A DNA stretch of 64,000 nt from an uncultured Corynebacterium sp. (GCF_946222305.1 NZ_CAMIHZ010000008.1:1-64000); one strand, 5' to 3'; positions 7,458 to 17,702 are shown, counted from the stretch's first letter. The notes: generated by a model from the letters alone, not told the origin. Made by a program: numbers and translations.

Positions 7458-9440
7458 CTAGGCCTCTCGGCCACGCGTCCAAGCCACCCACATCTCGGCG
7501 TAGCGACCCGCTTGGGCAACCAATTCGTCATGCGTTCCGCCCTCCACAATTCGGCCCGCTTCCATCACCAGCACTCGGTCGGCAGAACGTGCTTGGTCTA
7601 ACCGGTGGGCAACCACCAACGCGGAACGATCGCGAAGCACTTCTGCGGCCGCATCTTCCAATGCACTTGCCTGCGCAGATCCGGCTTCCGCGGTAGCTTC
7701 ATCCATCACCACCACCGGGGGATTCATCAACAGTACCCGTGCCAGCGCCAGCTGTTGGGCAATGACCGGGCTGAGACGCATCCCCTGCTCCCCCACCACT
7801 GTGTCCAACCCATCGGCCAGGGAATCCAGCCATTGCAGTGCACCAACACGGGCCACAGCATTGCGTATTTCCTCGTCGGTGGCGTCTGGCTTCGCGAGGT
7901 TGAGGTCTTCGCGCAGCGTGCCCGCGAATGTGTGAACTTCCTGTGTCACCATCGCGACGCGCTGAGCGCGTTGGGCGTCGGATAAAAGAGACACTGGCGC
8001 ACCAGCAACCAAGACATCGCCGGAATCGGGAACCCGAAGGCCCATCAGTAAAGATGCGACGGTAGTTTTGCCGGCTCCGGATGCACCGACAAGCGCGACG
8101 GTTTCTCCGGGATCAATGCGGAAAGAGACATCGTCAACAGCGATCGCAGCGGGATTCGGGACCTTGGTAAGTGCGGGGGTTGCCTCGTGGTCGTGGGCTG
8201 CCGAGACAGCGTAGCTGAAAGTCGCGTGGCGCAGCTCTACGGCTGGCCGCTGCGATGCGGGTGCAGCATCGAGCTCTACATCGCAGGCACTGTCATAGTC
8301 GGTCACATGCTCGGGCGGATTCACGCTCACACCGACGATGCGGGACAGGCTTGCGTAGGCAGATTGGATGACGTCCAACTCGCGCATCACGTGCAAAATC
8401 GGCCCGCGTAGACGAATGACCATCAACCCGGCACCCGTAACCGCGCCCACCGTGACCCATCCGGCGCGGACGAAGTAGAAACCACCGATCAGAACGCTCG
8501 CGGAGAGCAGGAATTCACCCGCGGACATCCACAGCTGAAGGCGAAGCAGCGCCATGCGGGCATGCAGCCCCTTCTGGACAACATCCCAGCTGGCGTTCGC
8601 AATACGGTCGTGCATGGTGTTTTCCATGCGGAAGGCGCGAATCGTCGCTCGACCGTGGATTGCCTCCAGCACCCGGCGCGCACGCTCAGCCATTCCGGCC
8701 CGTTCGGCCGCGAAGCGTTCCGGGGCGACGCGCAGGTAGCGCCGCGCTCCCCACCAGTAGGGAATGACGGCTAACAGCGCACACAGCAGCAACCGCGGGT
8801 CCACTGCCACTAGCGCTGTGGCCGTAGCCACGATGAGGAATACAGATTTGCTCAGTAACGGCAGGGTCTCGGTGATGGCGGCGGAAACCTCTGCCACATC
8901 GTCGGTGGATCGGCTAACAAGGTCAGCCGTTCCCGCATCCTCCACTTGGTGCAGCGGGAGCCCCAACGCGGTCCCCACCATCGTTTCGCGCAGGTTCGCG
9001 ATCACACGTTCGCTGACTTTCGACATCAGGTAGTAGCCGGCCGCAGACGCTACCCCGCCGACCATGGCCGCCAACAACATCTTCAGTCCAATCGCACCCA
9101 GCCCGGAATCCACAATGAACATCCACCATCGATCCACGGAGCCAGCGGTACCTACCGTGTCCGCACCATTGCCTCCGGGCGCTCCCGTTGCCTGCGCATC
9201 CCCTGCGGTCACTTCCCGCACAACATCCACGATCTGTCCCAGCAGCCGCGGCACGCTCACCGTCGCCCATGCACCGATGGCCATGAGCACCAGCGCGATC
9301 ACACTCAGCCGTCGCGCACCCGGCACCGCACGAATTTGTGCACCGATTTCCGCGCGCACTTCCGCCCACGTCGCCAAAGGGAATCGTTGTGCCCCCTCGG
9401 GCACCTCCACGGTTCTCTGCCTCATTCGCGCGCTACGCAT
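7458..9440 (-). CDS. ABC exporter half-transporter with intact Walker motifs and degenerate signature
   Basis: About 660 residues: an N-terminal six-helix exporter-type membrane domain followed by a nucleotide-binding domain. The NBD has Walker A (GASGAGKTT), Walker B with catalytic Glu (VVVMDEAT) and an H-loop (VVAHRLDQ). The LSGGQ signature is replaced by LSPVIAQQ. The ATG at 9440 overlaps the end of the upstream half-transporter by 8 nt (ATGCGTAG), which fixes the start and implies a heterodimer. Substrate is unknown; lipid, peptide or siderophore export are possible. The pair sits inside the cys cluster between cysX and cysH without obvious functional linkage. Confidence 0.85.
   Translation of the reverse strand: MRSARMRQRTVEVPEGAQRFPLATWAEVRAEIGAQIRAVPGARRLSVIALVLMAIGAWATVSVPRLLGQIVDVVREVTAGDAQATGAPGGNGADTVGTAGSVDRWWMFIVDSGLGAIGLKMLLAAMVGGVASAAGYYLMSKVSERVIANLRETMVGTALGLPLHQVEDAGTADLVSRSTDDVAEVSAAITETLPLLSKSVFLIVATATALVAVDPRLLLCALLAVIPYWWGARRYLRVAPERFAAERAGMAERARRVLEAIHGRATIRAFRMENTMHDRIANASWDVVQKGLHARMALLRLQLWMSAGEFLLSASVLIGGFYFVRAGWVTVGAVTGAGLMVIRLRGPILHVMRELDVIQSAYASLSRIVGVSVNPPEHVTDYDSACDVELDAAPASQRPAVELRHATFSYAVSAAHDHEATPALTKVPNPAAIAVDDVSFRIDPGETVALVGASGAGKTTVASLLMGLRVPDSGDVLVAGAPVSLLSDAQRAQRVAMVTQEVHTFAGTLREDLNLAKPDATDEEIRNAVARVGALQWLDSLADGLDTVVGEQGMRLSPVIAQQLALARVLLMNPPVVVMDEATAEAGSAQASALEDAAAEVLRDRSALVVAHRLDQARSADRVLVMEAGRIVEGGTHDELVAQAGRYAEMWVAWTRGREA
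7974..7990 (+). repeat. Copy of the GGCGTCG/A-rich motif (in ABC gene)
   Basis: GGCGTCGGATAAAAGAG, antisense to the ABC reading frame. Confidence 0.65.
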
Positions 9441-11037
9441 GATCAACCCCCGTTGGTTCCCTCTCGGCCTCGCTCCCGGCACCGGCTTTCCCACCTGTAC
9501 CGGCCTTCGTTACTGCCTCACCCTCGCTAGCCACCACATGCCACGCCGGAGCTTCGGTCACCACCACGGTCACTTTGTCCGCTCGAGCCCGCGCCACCGC
9601 TTCAGCAATGCGCTGCTGAGTCACAGAATCCACCGCCGTCGTTGGCTCTTGCAGCACTAACACCTCGGGATCAGCCGCAATGGCACGTGCCAAGGCTACG
9701 CGTTGCCGCTGACCACCGGACAGCAACCGTCCTTCCTCCCCTACACGCTTTTCCGCACCACCCGGAATGTCCCCGCACTGTGCAACTTCTAGGGCCCACG
9801 CAGCCACCTCGGCATCCACATGCACATTTTCCCCCACAGTCCCGTCAAACAGCTCCGCCTCGTGTGGCGCGACCACAAACCCACGCACCCGCGCAAACTC
9901 GCTCACATCCGCTCCGGCTTCCCCAGTCTCACGCAGGGCCGTCACACCTGCCGGGAACTTCGCAGCCCACTTGCGGGCACGTTGTTCTTGCTCTCTTTTT
10001 TGTTCGACGCCAACTTCTCCCCGCCCCGGATCCCCCAGGATACTCACGATGCGCTCGCCGGACGCCCCGCCCGAAGCTACCTTGGACGAGATATTCTTCC
10101 CCAGCATCGTCATCGGGGTGATCACGAATTGCGCCACTCCGACCACGGCGATCAATTCGCCGATCGTGATCTCCCCACGAATGCCCAGCCAGCCTGCGAA
10201 GAATCCCACGAGAACGACATAGAAAGCGCCCGTGAATTCTGTCGTCGCGTTGAGTTGCGCCTGTGCTTGATTGGCCCGAATAGTCGAGGAGTATGCGGCG
10301 TCGGAAACAGAAGAATACCGCGTGCGAACCGCACCGACCGCGCCTAGACCCTTGATGATGCGTAGGCCAGTGACGAGGTCCGTGGCCTTGGCGGCTGCCG
10401 TGGCGAGACCGCGTTGACGGGCACCAGAGCGGGCACGCAGAGGCTTGGCCGCGGCTAGTGATACGAACACGATGCACGGGGCTGCCAACAACACGAATAA
10501 CCCGAGGGGCACGTGGATGAGCAGCACGACGATGCCGACGTACAGCAAGGAACCGACCTCGCCGAACGGGAAGACTGTGAGGAAGAGGATTTCGCTGACC
10601 CGGCGGGTATCTACACTGGCGATGCTCAGCAGCTCACCAGGTGGGCGCACATTCGAAAGTCCGCGAGGGTCTTGGATGCGATCGGTGACAAGGGTGCGTA
10701 GGTAGTGTGCGAGCTCGAGCATGGAGCGCTGGAAGAGGTAGCGCCCGGCGAAACTCACGCTGGCATTGACAATGAACATGCCGGCGAGGACTGCGATCCA
10801 AAACCACAGTGTGCCCAGTTGCCCGGTGGCAACGGCTTCATCAACCGCGCGCCCCACGACGATGGGGACGGATGCGTTGAGGATGAATGCGACCATGATG
10901 CACAACCCCGCGATCAGGTTCCACGGTCGTGGCGCGAGGGCTACCTTCAGCAGCCAGTGCGAATCATGGGGTTCGGGCAGCCGGCTAATCACGGTTTTCA
11001 GCCTAACGTACGCACTCTCCTTTTGGTGAAGTATCAC
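9433..11037 (-). CDS. ABC exporter partner subunit lacking Walker A
   Basis: A 534-residue half-transporter with an exporter-type membrane domain and a shortened NBD. The segment that should hold Walker A is missing; the sequence runs from the membrane domain through a charged linker to the Q-loop/LFDGTVGENV region. The signature LSGGQRQRVALARA is perfect, but Walker B is LVLQEPTT (Asp replaced by Gln) and the H-loop His is absent. With the downstream subunit it can therefore form only one complete composite ATP site. Two GGCGTCG motifs fall in this gene (9991-10011 and 10297). The GTG at 11037 is uncertain: an AAAGGAG lies a few codons inside, so translation may begin slightly later. Confidence 0.82.
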   Translation of the reverse strand: MILHQKESAYVRLKTVISRLPEPHDSHWLLKVALAPRPWNLIAGLCIMVAFILNASVPIVVGRAVDEAVATGQLGTLWFWIAVLAGMFIVNASVSFAGRYLFQRSMLELAHYLRTLVTDRIQDPRGLSNVRPPGELLSIASVDTRRVSEILFLTVFPFGEVGSLLYVGIVVLLIHVPLGLFVLLAAPCIVFVSLAAAKPLRARSGARQRGLATAAAKATDLVTGLRIIKGLGAVGAVRTRYSSVSDAAYSSTIRANQAQAQLNATTEFTGAFYVVLVGFFAGWLGIRGEITIGELIAVVGVAQFVITPMTMLGKNISSKVASGGASGERIVSILGDPGRGEVGVEQKREQEQRARKWAAKFPAGVTALRETGEAGADVSEFARVRGFVVAPHEAELFDGTVGENVHVDAEVAAWALEVAQCGDIPGGAEKRVGEEGRLLSGGQRQRVALARAIAADPEVLVLQEPTTAVDSVTQQRIAEAVARARADKVTVVVTEAPAWHVVASEGEAVTKAGTGGKAGAGSEAEREPTGVDHA

Positions 11038-11137
11038 CTTTGCGCGGGGAGCCTGAAACAGGGCTGGGTTTTGAAGCCACTGGCGATTGTGGACGAAGCG
11101 CCGAGGTCCGCAATTTTGCTGGGGAGCATTGCTGGAG

Positions 11138-11356
11138 TTAGAACCCGCGGTGGAATTGTCCGTGCAACTTCACAGAGAACACCCGGAGGCATTCGCGACA
11201 CTGCCAAGCGTTATCAGTTTCGGCGTCGGGCCAGAGGTTTTCCGACATGCAGTAGGGACAGTTGTTGACTGTCGCGCGACGACTATTGATGAAGGCAGCC
11301 TTACCACCCATGGCATCATTCGCGGAAGGCAAGCTGTCGTGATCAGGAACGCTCAC
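11138..11356 (-). CDS. cysX: CysX, small Cys-rich accessory protein of sulfite reductase
   Basis: A 72-residue protein with two Cys pairs, CPYC and CREC, spaced about 17 residues, like a zinc ribbon or small iron-sulfur protein. In C. glutamicum the equivalent small gene cysX lies directly after cysI and is annotated as ferredoxin-like, possibly an electron donor. The GTG start overlaps the cysI stop by one base (TAGTG), so the two are coupled. In C. glutamicum cysH follows next; here the ABC pair and the ATPase relic intervene. Confidence 0.8.
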   Translation of the reverse strand: MSVPDHDSLPSANDAMGGKAAFINSRRATVNNCPYCMSENLWPDAETDNAWQCRECLRVFSVKLHGQFHRGF

Positions 11357-13044
11357 TAGACCAACAGCTCCTCGTGCGCGCGGAATACCCAGTCGCGGAA
11401 CTGTTCGCCCTCGTTGCGGTCGGACTTGTAGTTTTCCACGATGCGCACCACGTAATCGCCCAAGTCGGTGGAAAAGACCTGATTGCCGCGAACCTTCTTG
11501 CCCACTGCAGGGTGCAGGCCCAGCGCACCGCCGAGGTTCACCTGGAATCCTTCCACACGTTCGCCCTCGTCGGTCGTGAGGATCTTGCCGGAGAAACCGA
11601 TGTCCGCCACCTGTGCACGCGCGCAGCTATTCGGGCAGCCGTTGAGGCTGATCTTCAGCGGTACATCGAGGTCCCCCAGACGGTCTTCCAGCTCATCGCA
11701 CAGCTCGATCGCCCGCTGCTTGGTGACGGTGTGCGCGAGCTTGCAGAACTCCAAGCCGGTGCAGGAGATGATGTCGCGGCGGAATGCAGAAGGATTGGCG
11801 GACAATCCTTCTGCCTCCAGTTCTTCAGCCAATCCCGCAACCTGAGCTTCCTCGAGGTCGAGGAACAGCAGTTCCTTGTCGGGGGTGGTGCGCAAGCGCG
11901 TAACGCCGTACTTGTCCGCTAGGTCAGCCAGCTTTTGCAGTTGAGCACCGGTGGTGTGCCCCACGGTTGGCTTCACGCCCAGATACTTCTTGCCATCCTT
12001 CTGATCGTGCACACCGACGTGATCACGGTAGCCAGGTGCAGTTTCCGGTTCTGGGCCGTCGATGAGCTTGCGCTCGAGGTAGTCATCTTCCAGAACCTGA
12101 CGGAACTTCTCCACCCCCCATTCCGCCACGAGGAACTTCAGACGAGCGCGGTTACGCAGGCGACGGTAGCCATAGTCGCGGAAAATCCGCACCACACCGG
12201 TCCATACTTCCGGCACCTCATCTAGGGATACCCATACTCCGAGGCGCTGGGCCAGCATCGGATTGGTCGAGAGTCCGCCACCGACCCATACATCGAAGCC
12301 AGGTCCATGTTCCGGGTGCTCGGAACCAATGAACGATAGATCCTGGATCTCGTGGGTGATGTCTTGTCGACGGTTGCCAGATACGGCGGATTTGAACTTG
12401 CGCGGCAGGTTCGAAAACTCTTCCCGCGTGAGCCAATTCTGCTTGATCTCGTTGATGGCCGGGGTGGCGTCAATAATCTCATCGGCGGCAATACCGGCGA
12501 CCGGTGAACCCAGAATGACACGTGGAACGTCACCGCAACCGAAGTTGGAATCGAGGCCCACCGCCTCCAGCTTGTCCCAAATGGCCGGCATGTCTTCGAT
12601 GCGAATCCAATGCAGCTGCAGGTTCTGGCGGTCGGTGAAGTCAGCGGTTTCACGCGCGTAATCACTGGAGATTTCGCCGAGCACGCGCAACTGTTCCGCG
12701 CTGAGCAGTCCACCATCGAGGCGGATGCGCAACATGAAGTAATTGTCTTGCAATTCAGCGTTCGTGAGGTGGCCGGTGAGGTCACCGCTCATGTTCTGTT
12801 TGCGCTGGGTGTACAGGCCCACCCACTTGAATCGTGGGGCGAGGTCCTCGGCGGGGATGGAATCGAATCCTTCCTTCGAGTACACGTCGCGGATGCGCTG
12901 AATCACACCCAGGCCTGCATCTTCTTGCTTGATGCGCTCGTCGTCATTGAGAGGCTCCCGCCCATCAATTAACCACTGCCCCTGGGGTTTCTTTGCCCGC
13001 TTGCGACCTGGGCGGTCAGCTGCAGTGCCGGTTGCGCTAGTCAT
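11356..13044 (-). CDS. cysI: Ferredoxin-dependent sulfite reductase
   Basis: About 562 residues of the sulfite/nitrite reductase family. The siroheme/[4Fe-4S] ligands are visible as SCTGLEFCKLA (near 430) and NGCPNSCARAQ (near 470). The start at 13044 has AGGGAG eight nt upstream; the frame is open for another 42 codons, but these hold no comparable signal and overlap the regulatory region. It reduces sulfite to sulfide in the cytoplasm, with electrons probably supplied through ferredoxin/CysX by the divergent Fpr. The family includes assimilatory nitrite reductases; the cys context decides for sulfite. Confidence 0.94.
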   Translation of the reverse strand: MTSATGTAADRPGRKRAKKPQGQWLIDGREPLNDDERIKQEDAGLGVIQRIRDVYSKEGFDSIPAEDLAPRFKWVGLYTQRKQNMSGDLTGHLTNAELQDNYFMLRIRLDGGLLSAEQLRVLGEISSDYARETADFTDRQNLQLHWIRIEDMPAIWDKLEAVGLDSNFGCGDVPRVILGSPVAGIAADEIIDATPAINEIKQNWLTREEFSNLPRKFKSAVSGNRRQDITHEIQDLSFIGSEHPEHGPGFDVWVGGGLSTNPMLAQRLGVWVSLDEVPEVWTGVVRIFRDYGYRRLRNRARLKFLVAEWGVEKFRQVLEDDYLERKLIDGPEPETAPGYRDHVGVHDQKDGKKYLGVKPTVGHTTGAQLQKLADLADKYGVTRLRTTPDKELLFLDLEEAQVAGLAEELEAEGLSANPSAFRRDIISCTGLEFCKLAHTVTKQRAIELCDELEDRLGDLDVPLKISLNGCPNSCARAQVADIGFSGKILTTDEGERVEGFQVNLGGALGLHPAVGKKVRGNQVFSTDLGDYVVRIVENYKSDRNEGEQFRDWVFRAHEELLV

Positions 13045-13137
13045 GTTCTCCCTTTGTGTTGTGCTAGTCGGTCGTCGTTTCACTAGTCGACGTTGGTTTT
13101 TCGTGCGACTTTTTACTTCGACGCCACGCTGTTGCTG

Positions 13138-13153
13138 TAGACCACTTGGTCTG
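13138..13153. promoter_or_regulatory. McbR-type operator (cysI-fpr, box 1)
   Basis: TAGACCACTTGGTCTG matches TAGAC-N6-GTCTA except for the last base. It lies 94 nt upstream of the cysI start. Confidence 0.8.
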
Positions 13154-13172
13154 CGCAAGGATGCCATCACAC

Positions 13173-13187
13173 TAGACCGATCTGTTC
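13173..13187. promoter_or_regulatory. Degenerate McbR-type half site (cysI-fpr, box 2)
   Basis: TAGACCGATCTGTTC is the counterpart of the element at 6767. Only the left arm fits the McbR consensus well. Confidence 0.55.
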
Positions 13188-13226
13188 ATAATTTCAAGGG
13201 CCTGGGCGGAATTCGGTTGCTTTTTG

Positions 13227-13242
13227 TAGACCACTCTGTCTA
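13227..13242. promoter_or_regulatory. McbR-type operator (cysI-fpr, box 3)
   Basis: TAGACCACTCTGTCTA is a perfect TAGAC-N6-GTCTA palindrome, 85 nt upstream of the fpr start. It probably controls the rightward promoter, and possibly both. Confidence 0.85.
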
Positions 13243-13326
13243 TAGTTCGGAAATGTCGCTCCCCCGCGCTAACGTGGGGACTAAACATTGCTTAACCGAT
13301 ATCGCAACCCGATTGGACAACCATTC

Positions 13327-14751
13327 ATGCCTGAGAATCGCCCATTGCGCGTGGCCGTCATTGGATCTGGCCCCGCTGGTATTTACGCTTCGGATGCCTT
13401 GGCAAAGTCTGACGTAAATGTCAGCGTTGACATTTTCGAGCGCATGCCAGCCCCGTTCGGACTAATCCGTTACGGCGTTGCCCCAGACCACCCACGCATC
13501 AAGGGCATCATCAAGTCGCTCCACCGCGTTCTAGACAAGCCGGGAGTGCGCCTATTCGGCCACGTCAACGTCGGTGAGGACGTCACGCACGACGAACTCA
13601 AGGAGTTCTACGATGCGGTTATCTACGCCACCGGCGCGACCGACGACAAGTCCCTAGGATTCCCCGGTGCAGAGCACACCATCGGCGCCGGCCAATTCGT
13701 CGGTTTCTACGACGCGAACCCCCACTTCAAAGATTCTTGGAACCTAGACGCGGAATCCGTGGCAGTCATCGGTGTAGGCAACGTCGCCCTGGATATCGCC
13801 CGCATTCTGGCAAAGACTGGCGATGAACTGCGCGTCACCGAAATTCCGGACAATGTTTATGAGTCCTTGAAGGAAAACAAGGCCAAGGAAGTCCACGTTT
13901 TCGGCCGTCGCGGTCCAGCCCAAGCCAAGTTCACCCCCCTTGAGCTCAAGGAACTGAACTACTCGGACACCATCGAGGTCGTGGTGAACCCAGAGGACAT
14001 CCAATACGACGAAACTTCCGAGGAAGCTCGCCGTAACTCCAAGATCACAGACATGGTCTGCAACCTATTGGAGCAGTACGCGATCGCTGACCCCACGGAT
14101 GCGCCACACAAGCTGTACCTGCACTTCTTCGAATCCCCAGTTGAGGTCAAGACCGACGAGAACGGTCAGGTAACCTCCTTTGTCACCGAGCGCACCGAGC
14201 TAACCGGCGATGGTCGTGTTCGTGGCACCGGGAAACTCAACGAGTGGCCTGTCCAAGCTGTCTACCGTGCGGTGGGCTACAAGTCCGACCCCGTTCACTC
14301 GCTGCCATGGGACGAGAACTCCAACGTTCTGCCCAACGTCGGTGGCCGCGTGCTGACCGAAGGCCCTACCGCCGACGGCATCGCAGGTGTTCCAGGCACC
14401 GCCGATCCGGAAGCCGAGAAGCGCGAGCGTATCCCCGGGGTGTACACCACCGGTTGGGTCCGCCGTGGCCCAGTGGGCTTGATCGGTAACACCAAGGGTG
14501 ATGCCAACGAGGCAGTGGCCAACCTACTCGAGGATCACGCCAACGGCATCGGCTTCAATCCATCCAAACCGGAGGAAGAATCCGTCGATCAGTGGCTGGC
14601 AGAAAAAGGCATTGAGCACACCACGTGGGAGGGCTGGTACGCCCTCGATAAGTACGAGCGCGAGCTAGGCGAGGCCGAGGGGCGCGAACGCAAGAAAGTC
14701 CGCGAAATCGCCGACATGGTCAAATACTCAAGTACAGAACGCAGCGAATAG
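13327..14751 (+). CDS. fpr: Ferredoxin/adrenodoxin-type NADP reductase
   Basis: A 474-residue FprA-type flavoprotein. It opens MPENRPLRVAVIGSGPAGIYA (FAD Rossmann motif), has a second dinucleotide motif VAVIGVGNVALDIAR and the C-terminal TGWVRRGPVGLIGNTKGDANE typical of adrenodoxin reductases. It passes electrons from NADPH to ferredoxin, here most likely for CysI; C. glutamicum has fpr2 in the same divergent position. The ATG at 13327 matches family N-termini. A TTG at 13288 would add 13 residues and cannot be excluded. Confidence 0.92.
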   Translation: MPENRPLRVAVIGSGPAGIYASDALAKSDVNVSVDIFERMPAPFGLIRYGVAPDHPRIKGIIKSLHRVLDKPGVRLFGHVNVGEDVTHDELKEFYDAVIYATGATDDKSLGFPGAEHTIGAGQFVGFYDANPHFKDSWNLDAESVAVIGVGNVALDIARILAKTGDELRVTEIPDNVYESLKENKAKEVHVFGRRGPAQAKFTPLELKELNYSDTIEVVVNPEDIQYDETSEEARRNSKITDMVCNLLEQYAIADPTDAPHKLYLHFFESPVEVKTDENGQVTSFVTERTELTGDGRVRGTGKLNEWPVQAVYRAVGYKSDPVHSLPWDENSNVLPNVGGRVLTEGPTADGIAGVPGTADPEAEKRERIPGVYTTGWVRRGPVGLIGNTKGDANEAVANLLEDHANGIGFNPSKPEEESVDQWLAEKGIEHTTWEGWYALDKYERELGEAEGRERKKVREIADMVKYSSTERSE

Positions 14752-14764
14752 TACTGTTATAGAT

Positions 14765-15337
14765 ATGTCTGACTCCGCTACGCCACAAGTGCACCTCACT
14801 GGCCGGAATGTTTTGGGAATGCCTGGCCACCAGGTTCATGCACTGTATAAGCTGCGTGTTGATGTGTTCGTCAATGAGCAGCAAGCCCCTTTTCCTGAGA
14901 TCGACGATACAGACGCGCACCCAAGCACCCACCACCTTCTGGCTTATGTCCACCCCGGAAGTGGCCCAGCTTTTCCCTTCGGCACTCCAGATCCAGGCTC
15001 ACCACTACGTCTAGTAGGCACATGCCGAGTCTTCGGCCCACCTGAGGCTCAGCACATGGGGCGCCTGTGTGTTTCCGCTGATATGCGTGGCTACGGCATC
15101 GCGCACAAACTCGTAAAGGAAGCACTAGAGGTCTGCATATCCCGCGCAGCCGCCCTCGATCCAACGACCCACAAGGCGATCGTGAAAATCGAGGCACAGA
15201 CTTACCTCGATGACTTCTACAAGAGCTACGGCTTCGTGGAAGCTGGCGAGAAATTCGTCACCGAAGGCATCGAACACGTAGAAATGCATCTTGATCTCGA
15301 CGAGTACAAGATGCGGGTGGCGAAGCAGGAAATCTAG
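14765..15337 (+). CDS. ElaA-family GNAT acetyltransferase
   Basis: A 190-residue single-domain GNAT. ElaA-like features are [14 protein letters not shown] at the N-terminus, the acetyl-CoA loop [15 protein letters not shown], and the C-terminal [14 protein letters not shown] followed by an EGIEHVEM segment. Substrate unknown. It starts 13 nt after fpr and its 3' end overlaps trhO by 4 nt in convergent orientation. Confidence 0.85.
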   Translation: MSDSATPQVHLTGRNVLGMPGHQVHALYKLRVDVFVNEQQAPFPEIDDTDAHPSTHHLLAYVHPGSGPAFPFGTPDPGSPLRLVGTCRVFGPPEAQHMGRLCVSADMRGYGIAHKLVKEALEVCISRAAALDPTTHKAIVKIEAQTYLDDFYKSYGFVEAGEKFVTEGIEHVEMHLDLDEYKMRVAKQEI

Positions 15338-16275
15338 CTCTCCGCAGCCGTCTCCAACTTGGCGGCAATATCGGCGCACTCCGGTTTACCGCAGTGCGCC
15401 TTTTGCGTATCCGCGGCACAATCTTCACAGAGAAGGATCTGCTCGCGGCACTGATCGTTCACACAATTGTGGAAATCATTCGTCTCCGTTTCACAGTTCC
15501 GGCAACGGCCGAGGACCTTGGCGTCGGGAGTAAATTCCATGTGCATACGGCGATCGAAAACATACAGCGAGCCCTCCCATAAGCCGGAATCCCCATACTT
15601 CTCGCCATAGCGCACGATGCCACCGTCGATTTGATAGACCTCTTCGAAACCACGGTTCTTCATGAGCGAACTCAGCACTTCGCAGCGGATGCCGCCAGTG
15701 CAGTAGCTAACGACCGGCTTGTCCTTCATCCAGTCGTATTTGCCGCTTTCCAATTCCTCAATGAAGTCGTGGGTGGTATTGACGTCAGGCACCACTGCGT
15801 TTTTGAACTTGCCGATCTGCGCTTCCATGGCGTTGCGTCCATCGAAGAATACGACGTCGTCGCCGCGCTCTTCGACTAGCTTGTTGACCTCTTCTGGTTT
15901 GAGGTGCTTGCCTCCACCAATGACGCCATTTTCATCGACCTTGAGCTCCCCCGGAGCGCCGAAGGAAACGATCTCGTCACGCACCTTCACACTGAGACGC
16001 GGGAAATCATCGGCGCTGCCCTGCGACCACTTGAATTCCATGCTCTTGAACCCGGGGAATTCGCGCGTGCGGCGGACGTACTGCTTACAGCTGGCCAGCG
16101 AGCCACCCACGGTGCCGTTGATGCCGTGCTCGCTAATGAGGATGCGCCCCTTGAGTTCCAGCTGCTCGCAGAGAGCGCGCTGCCACAACATCACCGCCGT
16201 CGGATCATCGATCGGGGTGAAGCAGTAGTACAGCAGGATTCGGGTTTCGGTGAGATCAGTTGCGCTATGGCCCAT
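15334..16275 (-). CDS. trhO: tRNA uridine(34) hydroxylase, rhodanese-domain protein
   Basis: A 313-residue TrhO (YceA) protein. It has an N-terminal acylphosphatase-like domain ([13 protein letters not shown]), a central rhodanese domain with active-site loop CTGGIRCE near residue 190, and a Cys-rich C-terminal tail with several CxxC-like pairs. TrhO hydroxylates uridine 34 of tRNAs on the way to 5-methoxyuridine-type modifications. The active-site Cys is present, unlike in the rhodanese at 49671. Confidence 0.9.
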   Translation of the reverse strand: MGHSATDLTETRILLYYCFTPIDDPTAVMLWQRALCEQLELKGRILISEHGINGTVGGSLASCKQYVRRTREFPGFKSMEFKWSQGSADDFPRLSVKVRDEIVSFGAPGELKVDENGVIGGGKHLKPEEVNKLVEERGDDVVFFDGRNAMEAQIGKFKNAVVPDVNTTHDFIEELESGKYDWMKDKPVVSYCTGGIRCEVLSSLMKNRGFEEVYQIDGGIVRYGEKYGDSGLWEGSLYVFDRRMHMEFTPDAKVLGRCRNCETETNDFHNCVNDQCREQILLCEDCAADTQKAHCGKPECADIAAKLETAAES

Positions 16276-16379
16276 GTTTTCAATACTAAGACTGGTCTGG
16301 GGTAATACCTAAAATCGAAGTGCGCCAACACACAGCGCGCAATGATCCCGGCCATAGCTAACGGAACCGCGCTGGATCG

Positions 16380-17636
16380 CTAGGTGTGCTTGCCGTAGCT
16401 GACCTTGACATAACCCGCAGCCTCCGTAGCGCGTTGGCGTGCCTCCTCCGTCGTTTCCGCGGTCGATACTGCTACGGCCATGCGACGGCGCGGGTAGCTC
16501 TTCGGCTTGCCGAAGATGCGCACATCGGTTTCTGGAACAGCCATTGCCTCGCGCAGACCGGTGTACTGCGGTTCAGTTTCGTCCTCGTCATCGGAGGTTT
16601 TCGCGCAGCCATATACCACGGCGGAGGCTCCTGGGCTCACCAACGTGGGGTCGATGGGAAGGCCCAGTACAGCGCGTGCATGCAGATCGAATTCACTGAA
16701 ACGCTGGGTGGCCATCGTGACCATGCCCGTATCGTGCGGACGTGGGCTGACTTCGGAGAAATAAACGTCTTCACCCTTGACGAACAACTCCACGCCGTAC
16801 ACCCCGCGTCCACCTAGCGCATTCGTCACGCGGGCGGCCACACTGCGAGCGTTGTCCAGCGCCTCGGCACTCATCTCGGCAGGCTGCCATGACTCCACGT
16901 AATCACCGCGGTCTTGGCGGTGCCCGATGGGCTCACAGAACCATGTGGCTTCCGCCCCAGTCTGCGGATCCACGGAGCGCACGGTCAAAATGGTGATCTC
17001 GTGATCGAAGGGAATGTACTGCTCCACGATGACACGTTGAGTGTTGACTCGCGCTGAGCTGATCGCGACATTCCACGCCTCTTCCAAGTCATCGGGGCCG
17101 GCCACGAAGGTTTGTCCCTTGCCGCTGCTGCTCATGATTGGCTTGACCACACACGGGTAGCCGATGTCCTCGGCCGCGTTCGCACACTCGTCAAACGTTG
17201 ATGCGAAACGGTGCGCACTCGTGGGCAATCCCAGCTCCTCGCAAGCCATGGTGCGTATCCCCTCGCGGTTCATCGTCAATCGTGTGGCGCGAGCGGTGGG
17301 CACGACAGTGGCCAGTCCATCCTCCTCGATTCGCTGCAACTCCTCCGTTGCGATGGCCTCAATTTCCGGAACGATGAAATCGGGGCGCACGTGGTCCACG
17401 AGATCGCGGATACTGTTGGCGTCGGTGAGATTAAGGACGTGCGCACGGTTAGCGACGTGATGCGCCGGAGCACCGGCATAGCGGTCGGCGGCGTGCACTT
17501 CCACGCCCAAGCGCTGGAAGGCAATGGCGACTTCCTTGCCGAGCTCCCCGGATCCCAGTAGCAGTACGCGCGTGGCGTTCGGGGTTAGTGGCGTTCCAAT
17601 CACTTCAGGGGTGTACATAACGTCCGAAGAGGTCAT
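16380..17636 (-). CDS. purT: Formate-dependent phosphoribosylglycinamide formyltransferase
   Basis: A 418-residue ATP-grasp enzyme. The N-terminal [20 protein letters not shown], the ATP-grasp core [13 protein letters not shown] and the metal/ATP motif [13 protein letters not shown] identify PurT. It converts GAR to FGAR with formate and ATP, an alternative to folate-dependent PurN in purine synthesis. Two Met codons, at residues 1 and 7, could serve as start. The 104 nt before trhO hold no gene. Confidence 0.95.
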   Translation of the reverse strand: MTSSDVMYTPEVIGTPLTPNATRVLLLGSGELGKEVAIAFQRLGVEVHAADRYAGAPAHHVANRAHVLNLTDANSIRDLVDHVRPDFIVPEIEAIATEELQRIEEDGLATVVPTARATRLTMNREGIRTMACEELGLPTSAHRFASTFDECANAAEDIGYPCVVKPIMSSSGKGQTFVAGPDDLEEAWNVAISSARVNTQRVIVEQYIPFDHEITILTVRSVDPQTGAEATWFCEPIGHRQDRGDYVESWQPAEMSAEALDNARSVAARVTNALGGRGVYGVELFVKGEDVYFSEVSPRPHDTGMVTMATQRFSEFDLHARAVLGLPIDPTLVSPGASAVVYGCAKTSDDEDETEPQYTGLREAMAVPETDVRIFGKPKSYPRRRMAVAVSTAETTEEARQRATEAAGYVKVSYGKHT

Positions 17637-17702
17637 GTTGTGCGATGTTACCCTCCTAGGCTCCGCGGTGGCACGCCTGGCCGATTAGACGGTGGTGCCA
17701 TA

